Shown here in pieces: positions 36,630 to 44,745 of a stretch of DNA of 64,000 bases (positions are counted from its first letter, which is position 1; each line of letters starts with the position of its first letter). The position numbers were made by a program, and so were the translations under genes. Under the pieces are notes generated by a model. It saw nothing but the letters and a program-made list of their open reading frames with translations. It had not been told where the DNA came from and did no database searches. Source of the DNA: JANXXV01 sp038230275 (GTDB lineage Bacteria; Acidobacteriota; Terriglobia; Bryobacterales; Bryobacteraceae); assembly GCA_038230275.1 (NCBI GenBank), contig JBBRNO010000005.1:43211-107210 (forward strand), written 5' to 3'.

Positions 36630-36705
36630 CGTACTGGTCGAACCTTGCAGCCGCCATCCTTGCGCCGACAACAAAAGATCGTTGCGGCGGTATTCTTAAG
36701 AGGAA

Positions 36706-37593
36706 ATGCTCCACTTTACCGAAGAAGACGTCCGGCGTATGCTGCCGATGGACGAGGCGATCCGCTGCATGCGGCAAGTCTTCATCGCATTGGCAAAAGG
36801 TGAAGCCCAGAACCAACCCCGGCGGCGGCTGGCCCTGCCCACCGGGTCAATGCTGCATTCCATGGCCGGATCATTCGGGAAATACTTTGGGACGAAGGTG
36901 TATTCGACGAACCCAAAATACGGAGCCTGGTTTACCTTCCTGCTTTACGACGCCGAAACAGCCAAACCACTCGCAGAGTTTGATGCGAACTATCTGGGAC
37001 AAATTCGCACCGGAGCGGCGACTGGCTTGGCCGTCGATTTGTTGACTCATCCGCTGACCGGAAAAGTTGGCATCATTGGCAGTGGTTTTCAGGCTCAAAC
37101 ACAACTGGATGCCATCCGTTCTGTGAGGCAAGTCCGTTCGGTGAAAGTTTGGAGCCGAAGCGAAAACAAACGGGATCTCTTTGCGGGGGCGAACGGTGCG
37201 GTGGCGTCCAAATCCGCTCAGGAGGCAGTGGAGGATGTGGACATTATCATCACTGCGACATCTTCGAAAGAACCAGTCCTTCAATCCGACTGGGTGAGCC
37301 GTCCTGCGTTCATTGGCGCCATGGGAGCGAATCACGCCGACCGGCGAGAACTACCTTCCGACTTGGTGCGAACCGCGGATCGGATTGTGGTCGACGGTCT
37401 GGAGCAGGCTCGGCTCGAGGCCGGTGATCTGGTGCTGGCACTGGACGCCCGGGAATGGAAAAAGGTAACCGAACTGTCAACCGTTGCCGCGCACGGACAC
37501 AGTCCCGGAACCGGGCTTACAATCTTCAAATCGATCGGGCTGGGTGTAGAAGACGTTGCAGCAGCAGCGTCTATTTACGAACGCTATTCCTGA
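36706..37593 (+). CDS. ornithine cyclodeaminase/mu-crystallin family protein
   Basis: A 295-residue NAD(P)-binding protein. The dinucleotide motif is VGIIGSGFQAQTQLDAI. The family blocks QIRTGAATGLAVDLL, DIIITATSSKEPVLQSDWV and GAMGANHADRREL are present. Members include ornithine cyclodeaminase, alanine dehydrogenase and ketimine reductases; the specific reaction cannot be assigned. AAGAGGAA directly precedes the ATG. The stop lies within the 3' end of a convergent small gene. Confidence 0.9.
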   Translation: MLHFTEEDVRRMLPMDEAIRCMRQVFIALAKGEAQNQPRRRLALPTGSMLHSMAGSFGKYFGTKVYSTNPKYGAWFTFLLYDAETAKPLAEFDANYLGQIRTGAATGLAVDLLTHPLTGKVGIIGSGFQAQTQLDAIRSVRQVRSVKVWSRSENKRDLFAGANGAVASKSAQEAVEDVDIIITATSSKEPVLQSDWVSRPAFIGAMGANHADRRELPSDLVRTADRIVVDGLEQARLEAGDLVLALDAREWKKVTELSTVAAHGHSPGTGLTIFKSIGLGVEDVAAAASIYERYS

Positions 37594-37814
37594 GCGTTAA
37601 TCGGTTGCTCTGAGTCGCGCCAAGCGCTGATTTTAAGCCGCCGACAGACCCAACACAGGCTCTCTGTCGAATTGGGAGCCGAATCGGACTGGCAGATTAC
37701 GCAACGAGTAATGGGCTTGACAATTTCGGCCTTTAGAGCTAATTTCGCCTTCGCCAGGAGTTCCTGATCCACCACCACTGGCTCGCTGATCGATGGTACA
37801 GTCTTCCTTTTCAT
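37584..37814 (-). CDS. small zinc-ribbon-like protein
   Basis: A 76-residue protein with two CxxC pairs, RCVICQSD and LCWVCRRLK, about 13 residues apart. This is suitable for one zinc site. The N-terminal half is lysine-rich and helical (LLAKAKLALKAEIVKPI). It overlaps the end of the convergent ornithine-cyclodeaminase-like gene by 10 bp. A nucleic-acid-binding or structural role is plausible but not shown. Confidence 0.6.
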   Translation of the reverse strand: MKRKTVPSISEPVVVDQELLAKAKLALKAEIVKPITRCVICQSDSAPNSTESLCWVCRRLKISAWRDSEQPINAQE

Positions 37815-37867
37815 TTGGCCTCGTTGACGAACCTACCCTATCCACTAATATACACAACTGGAAAGAA

Positions 37868-38062
37868 CTAGGCGGCCCGATCGTATCGGAACACAAAGCC
37901 GGCATCGATAGACGAGCCGCAATGGGCACATTTCTGTCCTGGCGTCACTTTCGCCTGCTTCCCGGCGAACGTCACCATGGCCTGCACAGTGTGAGTGCAC
38001 ATCGGGCAGTAGACTTCAGACTTCGCTTCTTGTTCTTTCAATACCGCGGAAAAACTTTTCAT
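37868..38062 (-). CDS. small zinc-ribbon protein
   Basis: A 64-residue protein with two zinc knuckles, VYCPMCTHTV and KCAHCGSSI, 23 residues apart. It is preceded by a near-perfect ribosome site AAGGAGG (38067-38073), which fixes the ATG at 38062 rather than a longer frame to 38128. The strong ribosome site suggests high expression. It lies 53 bp upstream of the other small zinc protein on the same strand, so the two may be co-transcribed. Function unknown. Confidence 0.75.
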   Translation of the reverse strand: MKSFSAVLKEQEAKSEVYCPMCTHTVQAMVTFAGKQAKVTPGQKCAHCGSSIDAGFVFRYDRAA

Positions 38063-38288
38063 CACATCCTCCTTAACAACACACCATCTATGACGCACAT
38101 GGATGGCCGAAAGATCCGGAAATTTCATCCCTTTCTTTTCGCGTCACTTAGCTCATCGGCAGCCGTTAGTCATATCCGGGAGAAAGCGTGAAATATTTCC
38201 CAATCGAGAAAATTTGACACCTGCGGCCTCCGCGAATGCCTCGTATGGTACCTTCCAACGGAAAGTTGCTCGTTACAATGGTAGTTTC

Positions 38289-39242
38289 ATGAGCAATTTG
38301 GCATTTTTGTTTCCTGGGCAAGGGTCGCAGTTCGCTGGAATGGGGAAGACGCTGGCGGAGGCCCACGCCGAGGCCAGACAGGTATTTGAAGAAGCGGATG
38401 ACGCCCTGGGTTTCCCCCTATCGAAGCTGTGCTTCGAAGGCCCTGAAGACGACTTGAAACGGACCGCAAATACACAACCGGCCTTGTTGACGGTCTCCGT
38501 GGCGGCCTTTCGCGTACTGGCGGCGAAGGGGGTGCACCCGGATTATGTGGCGGGGCACAGCCTTGGGGAATATTCCGCGTTGGTCGCCTCTGGTGCTCTG
38601 ACGTTTCGCGACGCCGTTCAATTGGTGCGGAAGCGCGGGCGTTTTATGCAGGAAGCGGTTCCGCCTGGGGTGGGCGCGATGGCGGCACTACTGAAATTGC
38701 CAGAAGGGAAACTGGACGGTATCCTGGCGGAGGCGGCGCAGGGGGAGGTTGTTTCCGCTGCCAATCTGAATTCGCCGGACCAGGTGGTGATTGCCGGTCA
38801 CACCGGCGCGGTGGCACGTGCGATGGATTTGGCAAAAGCCGCTGGCGCCAAGCGTGCCGTGCTGCTGGCTGTAAGCGCGCCCTTCCATTGCGCTCTAATG
38901 GAACCCGCGCAGCAGCGGATGGCCCGTGAACTGGACGCTGTGCGGTTTGCCGACCTCCGCATTCCGCTGGTGAATAACTGGCGCGCCACCGAAATCAGAA
39001 CAGCCGAAGAAGCTCGCAAAGGGCTGTTCGAACAGATTCCGAACGCCGTGCAATGGACCGGGACGATCCGCTTTCTGGCGGCGCGCGGAATCACCCGTTT
39101 TGTGGAATTGGGCCCTGGCGCCGTTCTCACCGGCTTGTTGCGGAACATCGATCCTACTCTCACGGGGATGAAATTCGGAGAAGCTGCCGATGAGGAGAAA
39201 CTGCATGCCATACCGCAGGAGTCCCGCAAAGGGCTATCATAA
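38289..39242 (+). CDS. fabD: malonyl-CoA:ACP transacylase
   Basis: A 317-residue acyltransferase that loads malonyl groups on acyl carrier protein for fatty acid synthesis. The start region FLFPGQGSQFAGMGK, the nucleophile motif GHSLGEYSA (Ser91), the substrate arginine region RKRGRFMQ and catalytic His200 (SAPFHCALM) are all intact. The family start is the ATG at 38289; a longer open frame to 38103 is non-conserved. No other fatty-acid genes adjoin it here, which is unusual for fabD. The next gene begins 13 bp downstream. Confidence 0.95.
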   Translation: MSNLAFLFPGQGSQFAGMGKTLAEAHAEARQVFEEADDALGFPLSKLCFEGPEDDLKRTANTQPALLTVSVAAFRVLAAKGVHPDYVAGHSLGEYSALVASGALTFRDAVQLVRKRGRFMQEAVPPGVGAMAALLKLPEGKLDGILAEAAQGEVVSAANLNSPDQVVIAGHTGAVARAMDLAKAAGAKRAVLLAVSAPFHCALMEPAQQRMARELDAVRFADLRIPLVNNWRATEIRTAEEARKGLFEQIPNAVQWTGTIRFLAARGITRFVELGPGAVLTGLLRNIDPTLTGMKFGEAADEEKLHAIPQESRKGLS

Positions 39243-39255
39243 GAGACTCAGACAC

Positions 39256-40275
39256 ATGCGAAGAATTCTGCCTTTGACTCTGGCGGCCGCGTTACTACTT
39301 ACCGGTTGCAAAAAGAGTGTACCCGAGAATGTTGCAGCGATGGTCAATAATCGTCCCATTGCCTATGCCGATCTGGATAAGCAGTTCCAACTGCAATTCT
39401 CGGGCTCCGGCGAGCGGCCAAATGACGATCAGGCGATGTCGCAAAAGCTGGAAGTACTGCGCACTTTGATTGATAACGAGATCATGCTGCAGCGCGCTGA
39501 AAAGCAAAGCCTGATGGCGGTGGACGCCGATGTGGAAGCCAAGTTCAATGAGCTGAAGGCGCCCTACACTCAGGAAGAGTTTCAGCGGCTGCTGAACGTC
39601 AGAAAGATCACCGCGGACGATCTGAAAGCACAATTGCGCCGCGATCTGAGTGTGGCGAAACTGATTGCGAAAGAGATCACGTCGCATATTGCCATCTCAG
39701 ACAAGGACGTCGCCGATTTCTATAACGGCAACAAGGCGGGGTTCAATTTGGCCGAGCCGCAGGTTCATCTTTCGCAGATTCTGGTCACGCCGCAGCCGAA
39801 CCCGGAAGTGCGCAATTTGAAGAGCGACAAGGCGCAGACGGAAGATCAGGCCAGAGCGAAAATGCAGATGATCGAGGCGCGGCTGCAGCAGGGTGAGGAT
39901 TTCGCGGTAGTGGCGCAGAGTTTTTCTGAAGATCCGGCGACCGCGGCGAACGGCGGAGATCTGGGATTTGTGCCGGAATCGTCGCTGGAAAAAGCGAATT
40001 CGGAACTGCGCAAAATGGTGATGTCGATGCAGGCCGGACAAGTGTCGAAGGTAATCAAGACACCGGAAGGCTACCGGTTGCTGAAGGTGATTTCCAAGGA
40101 ACCGGCGGGGCAGCGCGAATTGAACGATCCGCGCGTGCAGCAGAGCATCCGCGAGACGCTGATCAACCGCAAGGATCAGTTGCTGCGGGCGGCCTATTAC
40201 GAGGTAGCCCGGAATGAGGCGCAGGTGGTGAATCAAATGGCGATTGGCATCACGGTGAATAGGGACAAGAAGTAG
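39256..40275 (+). CDS. PpiC/SurA-type peptidyl-prolyl isomerase lipoprotein
   Basis: A 339-residue exported chaperone. The lipoprotein signal is MRRILPLTLAAALLLTGC. A SurA-N-like helical domain covers about residues 25-160 (VAAMVNNRPIAYADLDKQFQ). A parvulin rotamase domain spans about 180-300 (VHLSQILVTPQ, LQQGEDFAVVAQSFSEDPAT, GGDLGFVPESSLE). It likely helps fold outer-membrane and periplasmic proteins. It lies 13 bp after fabD and may share its transcript. Confidence 0.92.
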   Translation: MRRILPLTLAAALLLTGCKKSVPENVAAMVNNRPIAYADLDKQFQLQFSGSGERPNDDQAMSQKLEVLRTLIDNEIMLQRAEKQSLMAVDADVEAKFNELKAPYTQEEFQRLLNVRKITADDLKAQLRRDLSVAKLIAKEITSHIAISDKDVADFYNGNKAGFNLAEPQVHLSQILVTPQPNPEVRNLKSDKAQTEDQARAKMQMIEARLQQGEDFAVVAQSFSEDPATAANGGDLGFVPESSLEKANSELRKMVMSMQAGQVSKVIKTPEGYRLLKVISKEPAGQRELNDPRVQQSIRETLINRKDQLLRAAYYEVARNEAQVVNQMAIGITVNRDKK

Positions 40276-40299
40276 CTCAAAGTACGGCCAGCTTAACTT

Positions 40300-40881
40300 C
40301 TACCAGGCACCTGGGCCAGGTATTGAGCGGGTATGGTTGAACGTATACTCGCCGAGCAAAAGTTCACTGCCTGCTTCGTCAAAGGTGACCATTCGCAGGA
40401 TCATCTTGTTCGTAGGCGCTGCTTTCGCGAACGTAATGGACTCCTGATAGAGAACGCTGCTTGCTCCGGATGGAACGGGGATGTCCGGCAACCGGAGTTG
40501 TTCCACGCCGCCCTCATCACAGATACAAAGATCCACTCGCTTCGCCCCGCTTAAGTTCGCGGCCAGACGCCCGATCAGAAGGTCGTCTTCCGCGGTCACG
40601 GTGCACTCAACACCGCCCCCAGGGGGAGGCGTGTATTCTCGAACACGCAAGCCTTCCTCCGCGGCACGCCGAAGAAATTCATCGCTTACAACCATGCGCA
40701 CGGAACCCTCGCGCGCCAGTTTGCGGACTCCTTCCGCAAGCGCGATGACTTCACGAAGCTGCTCGCCGCACTGGTCGCACTGCAGCAGATGTTCTTCGAT
40801 CCCTTCTTCGTCGGGCTGCGCCACCGCAGCCAACCAGTAGTCGCCGAGAAGGGCCGCGTCAATGGGATTTGCGCACATCAT
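40300..40881 (-). CDS. putative anti-sigma factor with zinc finger
   Basis: A 193-residue protein. Near residue 30 it has the anti-sigma zinc motif H-x3-C-x2-C (EEHLLQCDQCGEQL). There is no transmembrane helix; the rest is a soluble domain with a beta-rich C-terminus (LLIGRLAANLSGAKRVDLCI, VEQLRLPDIPVPSG). Its ATG overlaps the sigma factor's TGA stop (ATGA) and the two would be translated together, the standard arrangement of ECF sigma and anti-sigma pairs. The soluble form suggests that it senses a cytoplasmic signal. Confidence 0.8.
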   Translation of the reverse strand: MMCANPIDAALLGDYWLAAVAQPDEEGIEEHLLQCDQCGEQLREVIALAEGVRKLAREGSVRMVVSDEFLRRAAEEGLRVREYTPPPGGGVECTVTAEDDLLIGRLAANLSGAKRVDLCICDEGGVEQLRLPDIPVPSGASSVLYQESITFAKAAPTNKMILRMVTFDEAGSELLLGEYTFNHTRSIPGPGAW

Positions 40882-41423
40882 GCGGCACCCCCCATGCATG
40901 TGCGCAGTTGGTGAATCGCCCGATGGCGAATCACCCGTACATTAGCTTCGGAAACGCCCAGGAAACTGGCGACATCTGCGCCGCTCTGCTCGTCATAGAA
41001 CGTCATAACCACTACCGATCGTTCGCGCTCTTTCAGATTCTTCACACAGCGGGTGAGCTGTTCGTGGTCCAGGTGGGGCATGGAAGGCTGGACCGGTGCA
41101 AGCAGGTGCGCCCCAAACTGATCGATCAGGCGTTCTTTTCGTTGCCTGCTGCGGCGAAGATCAAGCACCGTCATCCGGCATGTTCCCAGAACGAACGAGG
41201 CAAGCTTCTCCGGTTCCCGAAGCCGGCCCGCCCGCAGAGCTTTCAGCGTAGTGAGCAAGACTTGCTGCGTAAGGTCCTCCGAGGCTTGTTCGTCTCTCAA
41301 GTGACGTAAGCCATAGAGCCGGATACGTGGAGCCAACCGGCGAAACAACTCGGCTTCCGCTTCGCAATCGTTTCCAGTGCCAATTTGCCGCACCAGCTCA
41401 GAATCGTTCAGTTGAGTTTCCAT
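40878..41423 (-). CDS. ECF-type RNA polymerase sigma factor
   Basis: A 181-residue sigma-70 family protein of ECF type. Region 2 (AEAELFRRLAPRIRLYGLRH, SEDLTQQVLLTTLKAL, then TCRMTVLDLRRSRQRKERL) binds the -10 element and core polymerase. Region 4 (LKERERSVVVMTFYDEQSGA, FLGVSEANVRVIRHRAIHQL) is a helix-turn-helix for the -35. It is coupled to the anti-sigma gene by ATGA. A strong inverted repeat lies just upstream. Confidence 0.92.
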   Translation of the reverse strand: METQLNDSELVRQIGTGNDCEAEAELFRRLAPRIRLYGLRHLRDEQASEDLTQQVLLTTLKALRAGRLREPEKLASFVLGTCRMTVLDLRRSRQRKERLIDQFGAHLLAPVQPSMPHLDHEQLTRCVKNLKERERSVVVMTFYDEQSGADVASFLGVSEANVRVIRHRAIHQLRTCMGGAA

Positions 41424-41438
41424 CCAAACACATTTTAT

Positions 41439-41467
41439 GTGTAACGGCGAGGCAACTCGTTACACAT
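41439..41467. promoter_or_regulatory. inverted repeat upstream of the ECF sigma gene
   Basis: Perfect 9-bp arms TGTGTAACG and CGTTACACA are separated by 11 bases, 15 bp before the sigma factor ATG and 87 bp before the divergent DinB-like gene. The arms contain TGTAAC, a sequence common in ECF -35 elements, on both strands. It could be an operator, a pair of divergent promoter elements, or a leader hairpin. The dyad is seen directly; its role is inferred. Confidence 0.45.
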
Positions 41468-41554
41468 CCGGGTAGCAGAGGCGGACGATTTTGGACACAC
41501 TGATCCGCCGCGAGCAAAGTGAACGCAAAATGAATCAGACAAGGGGAGCATTAT

Positions 41555-42052
41555 ATGGGTTCCAACGAAACCAAGACAGTTGCTGATTTTCTCATCGCCG
41601 ACTTCGAAAGCGAAATGCAGACGACCCTGCGCATCATCGAAGCAGTTCCCAATGGCCATCTCGACTACCGGCCAGACCCGAAGTCCAAGACGGCCCTTGG
41701 ACTCATCCGGCACCTCGCTTTGGAAGACGAGTGGCTGCTGAACTGCATCGCCAACGGCGAATTCACGCCTCCACCCGATGATTCCGATGCCTGCGGCATA
41801 ATGAACCCCGCTGACGCCGCCGCCCGCTACAAAGAAAAGGTTCCGGCAGCCCTGGATCGCGTGCGCACCATGACGGGTGAAAAACTGGCCGGCGTCATCG
41901 ACCTGCTTGGCATGATCCAAGCGCCAGGAGTCAACTTTCTGGCGATGACGACGAAGCATTCGGTCCATCATCGCGGCCAACTCAGCACCTACCTGCGTCC
42001 GATGGGCGGCACGGTCCCGGGGATCTACGGTCCTTCCGCCGACACGCAGTAG
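41555..42052 (+). CDS. DinB-fold metal-dependent hydrolase-like protein
   Basis: A 165-residue four-helix protein of the DinB/YfiT family (DUF664-like). Candidate metal ligands are His53 (GLIRHLALEDEWLL) and His135/His138-139 (TTKHSVHHRGQLSTYLRP). Family members are thiol transferases or small-molecule hydrolases using a three-histidine metal site. It is divergent from the sigma factor gene and could belong to its regulon. AAGGGGAGC precedes the ATG. The 149-bp repeat begins 10 bp after its stop. Confidence 0.87.
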   Translation: MGSNETKTVADFLIADFESEMQTTLRIIEAVPNGHLDYRPDPKSKTALGLIRHLALEDEWLLNCIANGEFTPPPDDSDACGIMNPADAAARYKEKVPAALDRVRTMTGEKLAGVIDLLGMIQAPGVNFLAMTTKHSVHHRGQLSTYLRPMGGTVPGIYGPSADTQ

Positions 42053-42062
42053 CCACAACGCC

Positions 42063-42211
42063 AGTGTACTGTCCGACAACTAACTGGACACAAGAAACAG
42101 CTTGCTCACGCGCGCGGATCGGTCTCGAACTCGTTGCTGCAACAGTAGTTTCTGAGCCGCGACTGTAAAGGAGCGGTTTCCGGTAGTGTCCACCCAATTC
42201 GTGGACACTAC
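42063..42211 (+). repeat. 149-bp interspersed repeat, copy 2
   Basis: The second copy, the same length and orientation as 35513-35661, with 10 substitutions. Its 3' hairpin is more perfect: 11-bp arms GTAGTGTCCAC and GTGGACACTAC with a 7-base loop (42183-42211). The better-paired hairpin suggests that this copy is closer to the ancestral form, or that pairing is selected. It sits between the DinB-like gene and the ODP gene. It may act as a terminator or mRNA end structure there, though it has no T-run. Confidence 0.9.
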
Positions 42212-42240
42212 GCCAACCTCAAAAGACAACGAGAGCGCAA

Positions 42241-42987
42241 ATGATCACAAACATGGAAACCGGCACGCGAGTTGACGAAATCGCGGCTGGCATCTATCGC
42301 ATCTGTACGCCGTTGAACGTGATTCCTGGGGGATTCACGTTCAATTCCTACTTGATCGACGATGATGAACCGTTATTATTCCACACTGGCTATCGGAAGC
42401 TGTTCCCGCTGACTATGGATGCCATAAGCAAAGTTATGCCGGTCGAAAAGCTCCGCTGGATTGGCGGATCGCACTTTGAAGGCGACGAATATGGTGCACT
42501 GAACGAAATCTTGGCCGCCGCGCCGGAGGCCACCCCGTTCGGCACTGAAATCGGTGTCCTGACGTCGCTGAATGACTTTGCCAATAAGCCCGCCCGCGGC
42601 CTCGCTGACGGCGAAGAATTTTCCCTTGGCAGCCGCCGAATGAAATGGCTCTACACGCCGCATGTGCCCCACGGTTGGGACTGCGGCGTTCTCTTCGATC
42701 TTTCGACCAAGACGTTACTGTGCGGGGATCTGTTCACGCAGCCCGGTGGGAATATGCCGCCGGTGACCGAATCGGAAGTGCTCACCGCCAGCGAAAAAAT
42801 GCGCGGAATGATGGATTATTACGCTCACGCCACCAGCACATCCGTGATCCTAGAGCGCTTGGCGGGTCTCTGCCCGTCGATGCTCGCCTGTCAGCACGGG
42901 AGCGCTTACCGGGGCGATAGCGCGGCGCTGCTCCGCGAACTGGCCGCCACAATTGAAAGGGAGAGCGGTCATCAGGTTGATCGATGA
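42241..42987 (+). CDS. metallo-beta-lactamase-fold ODP (diiron) protein
   Basis: A 248-residue MBL-fold protein. The metal ligands match the oxygen-binding diiron protein (FprA-like) pattern H-x-E-x-D: His78, Glu80 and Asp82 (GSHFEGDE), then His141/His144 (PHVPHGWD), Asp163 (CGDLF) and His219 (CQHGS). The usual MBL HxHxDH is absent. Such domains reduce O2 or NO when joined to flavodoxin, but here the domain stands alone, as in signalling ODPs. Its partner reductase is not visible. The start is the ATG at 42241, with an in-frame ATG at 42253. Confidence 0.87.
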   Translation: MITNMETGTRVDEIAAGIYRICTPLNVIPGGFTFNSYLIDDDEPLLFHTGYRKLFPLTMDAISKVMPVEKLRWIGGSHFEGDEYGALNEILAAAPEATPFGTEIGVLTSLNDFANKPARGLADGEEFSLGSRRMKWLYTPHVPHGWDCGVLFDLSTKTLLCGDLFTQPGGNMPPVTESEVLTASEKMRGMMDYYAHATSTSVILERLAGLCPSMLACQHGSAYRGDSAALLRELAATIERESGHQVDR

Positions 42988-43022
42988 CCAGCGGGGCGCT
43001 TACCGCTGTCGCTGCGAACGGC

Positions 43023-43895
43023 TCAAGCTAACGGCAAGCCACTGCCTGCCCTCGACTCCAGATCGTGGTACCGGACCAATTCCTCGAACCCAGGCACGGC
43101 TGCACCACCGCCAAAACTACCCACAAACCGGCAACTGGCGAACTTGGCACAGGCCGTCCGATACTTCGCCTCCCATGCCATAAATTGCGATTCTGCTTCT
43201 GACGTTTCAAATGGAAAGGACACTGGCGGATTCGGCAGTCCGCAGCGCCAAGGCTTAGGCGTCAGCCGGGCCCGAAAAGATTCCTGTATTTTGCAAAGCC
43301 GGATGTAGAGAGCGTCGGAGTCAAACTCCCGCAACAACGCTTCGCTTTGCCCGCTTCCCGGCTGAAACGGGGCGCTCAGAACGAGCACTCGATAGCCAGC
43401 GGCAGTCTGGTAAACGCGAACGGTGAGATTATTACGCTCCGCCACCCGGTGTAGCCCGGCCACTACCGTTTCCGAAGGCGCTGACGGAACCGCCTTGCCG
43501 CCACCAAAGAACGAGAACAAGCCGGACAGAAGGTTCCCCCCGGATGTGGTGACCGGTGAATCCTGGCGATCGATATCGACGAACATCATGTCGCGCGCAT
43601 TCATGACTAGCGCGCCATAAGCATTTCGCGTAACCACGGCATTCGGTGTCTCGCGGCTATCCTGAAACTCACGCACCACGGGCTCAGGTAAAGGCCTATC
43701 GCCATATCCATACCGGTTGGATTTTGGTTGACCGGACGCGACCCTCTCGGCCGCTCGGTGCGCCAAGTCGCGGGCCATCACGGCCGCAGAGTCCACGCTG
43801 TCATTCGACCATCCGCGCGATGACACACGGATGCGGCGGCCATTGCGGTCGAGAGCCTCACCGGCCTGCCGAGTCCAAAAGCGTGCCAGCTTCAT
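43023..43895 (-). CDS. hypothetical protein, 290 residues
   Basis: No known domain is recognised. The protein starts KLARFWTRQAGEALDRNGRR and has a helical N-terminal half. A central glycine-rich hinge (SGGNLLSGLFSFFGGGKAVP) and a mixed C-terminal half (LHRVAERNNLTVRVYQTAAG, AWEAKYRTACAKFASCRFVG) follow. There is no signal peptide or strong membrane helix. The pattern VRVYQTAAGYRVLVLSAPF followed by a size-like descriptor is typical of conserved cytoplasmic proteins of many phyla that appear only as hypothetical. Both neighbours are separate transcription units. Confidence 0.7.
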   Translation of the reverse strand: MKLARFWTRQAGEALDRNGRRIRVSSRGWSNDSVDSAAVMARDLAHRAAERVASGQPKSNRYGYGDRPLPEPVVREFQDSRETPNAVVTRNAYGALVMNARDMMFVDIDRQDSPVTTSGGNLLSGLFSFFGGGKAVPSAPSETVVAGLHRVAERNNLTVRVYQTAAGYRVLVLSAPFQPGSGQSEALLREFDSDALYIRLCKIQESFRARLTPKPWRCGLPNPPVSFPFETSEAESQFMAWEAKYRTACAKFASCRFVGSFGGGAAVPGFEELVRYHDLESRAGSGLPLA

Positions 43896-43933
43896 CGCGA
43901 GCAGTATATCAATTTAATAAGGATCTAACTCTC

Positions 43934-44731
43934 TCACGCTCCGAGCTTCGATGCCAAGTCCACAATATCGGTCGACACTACGTCGAAATCTCCGGGCTTG
44001 GCTTTATCCGCCTGGCGCGTGCCGCCGTATTCGTCCGGCCGGTAGATAAATCCGGTGCGCAGACCGAAACTGCGAGCGGACGTTAAATCGCCCGTGTGTG
44101 CCGCGCACATCATTACTTCCTCGGGCCTCAATTCCAGCAGGCTTGGCGCAATGAGGTAGGCTTCGCGATCAGGTTTGTAGTGCCTGGCCAGTTCGGCTGA
44201 GAGGATGAGATCCCACGGAATACCGGAGTGCTTAGCCATGTCGGCCAGCAGTGCCACATTGCCGTTCGAAAGCGGCGCAATCGTGTACTTCTGCTTGAGG
44301 CGAGTGAGACCGGCGACGGAATCGGACCAGGGCTTCAAGCGATGCCAGACACGATTCCAATGGTCCTTCTCCGCTTCGGAAAGACCGTCAATGTGAAATT
44401 CCTTCAGCAGGTCTTCCAACAGGGTGCGATGAAGGAGGTCCAGGTTGGTCCAGGGCATTTCGCCTTTCCGCACCTTGTCCATGGAAGGCGCGTAACCGGC
44501 CCGCCATCGATCGGCAAAGCGAGCCCAATCAACCGATAGGCCCTTCGTCTTCTGCCAGGCGCTACCTTCGTCGATGATCGATCCGCGCCAGTCGACCACA
44601 GTCCCAAAAGTGTCAAAAACGAGTGCCTTTACGGAAGCCACAGTGCGAACCGAATCCTGAGCGCGTACCAATGCGACTGCCGGAGCACCGATCCCCGCGG
44701 ACTGCAAAACTTGTCTCCGAGTCATAGCCAT
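43934..44731 (-). CDS. haloacid dehalogenase type II, with Tat-like leader
   Basis: A 265-residue HAD-superfamily enzyme of the L-2-haloacid dehalogenase type. Motif I is ALVFDTFGTVVDWRG (nucleophile Asp40), motif II is PLSNGN, motif III has Lys in YKPDREAY, and motif IV is AAHTGDLTSARSFGL. It starts with a twin-arginine leader (MAMTRRQVLQSAGIGAPAVA), unusual for this normally cytoplasmic family. The reaction would be hydrolytic dehalogenation or dephosphorylation of a small molecule. It lies 14 bp downstream of the large membrane protein gene on the same strand. Confidence 0.88.
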   Translation of the reverse strand: MAMTRRQVLQSAGIGAPAVALVRAQDSVRTVASVKALVFDTFGTVVDWRGSIIDEGSAWQKTKGLSVDWARFADRWRAGYAPSMDKVRKGEMPWTNLDLLHRTLLEDLLKEFHIDGLSEAEKDHWNRVWHRLKPWSDSVAGLTRLKQKYTIAPLSNGNVALLADMAKHSGIPWDLILSAELARHYKPDREAYLIAPSLLELRPEEVMMCAAHTGDLTSARSFGLRTGFIYRPDEYGGTRQADKAKPGDFDVVSTDIVDLASKLGA

Positions 44732-44745
44732 CTACACTAGACGGA

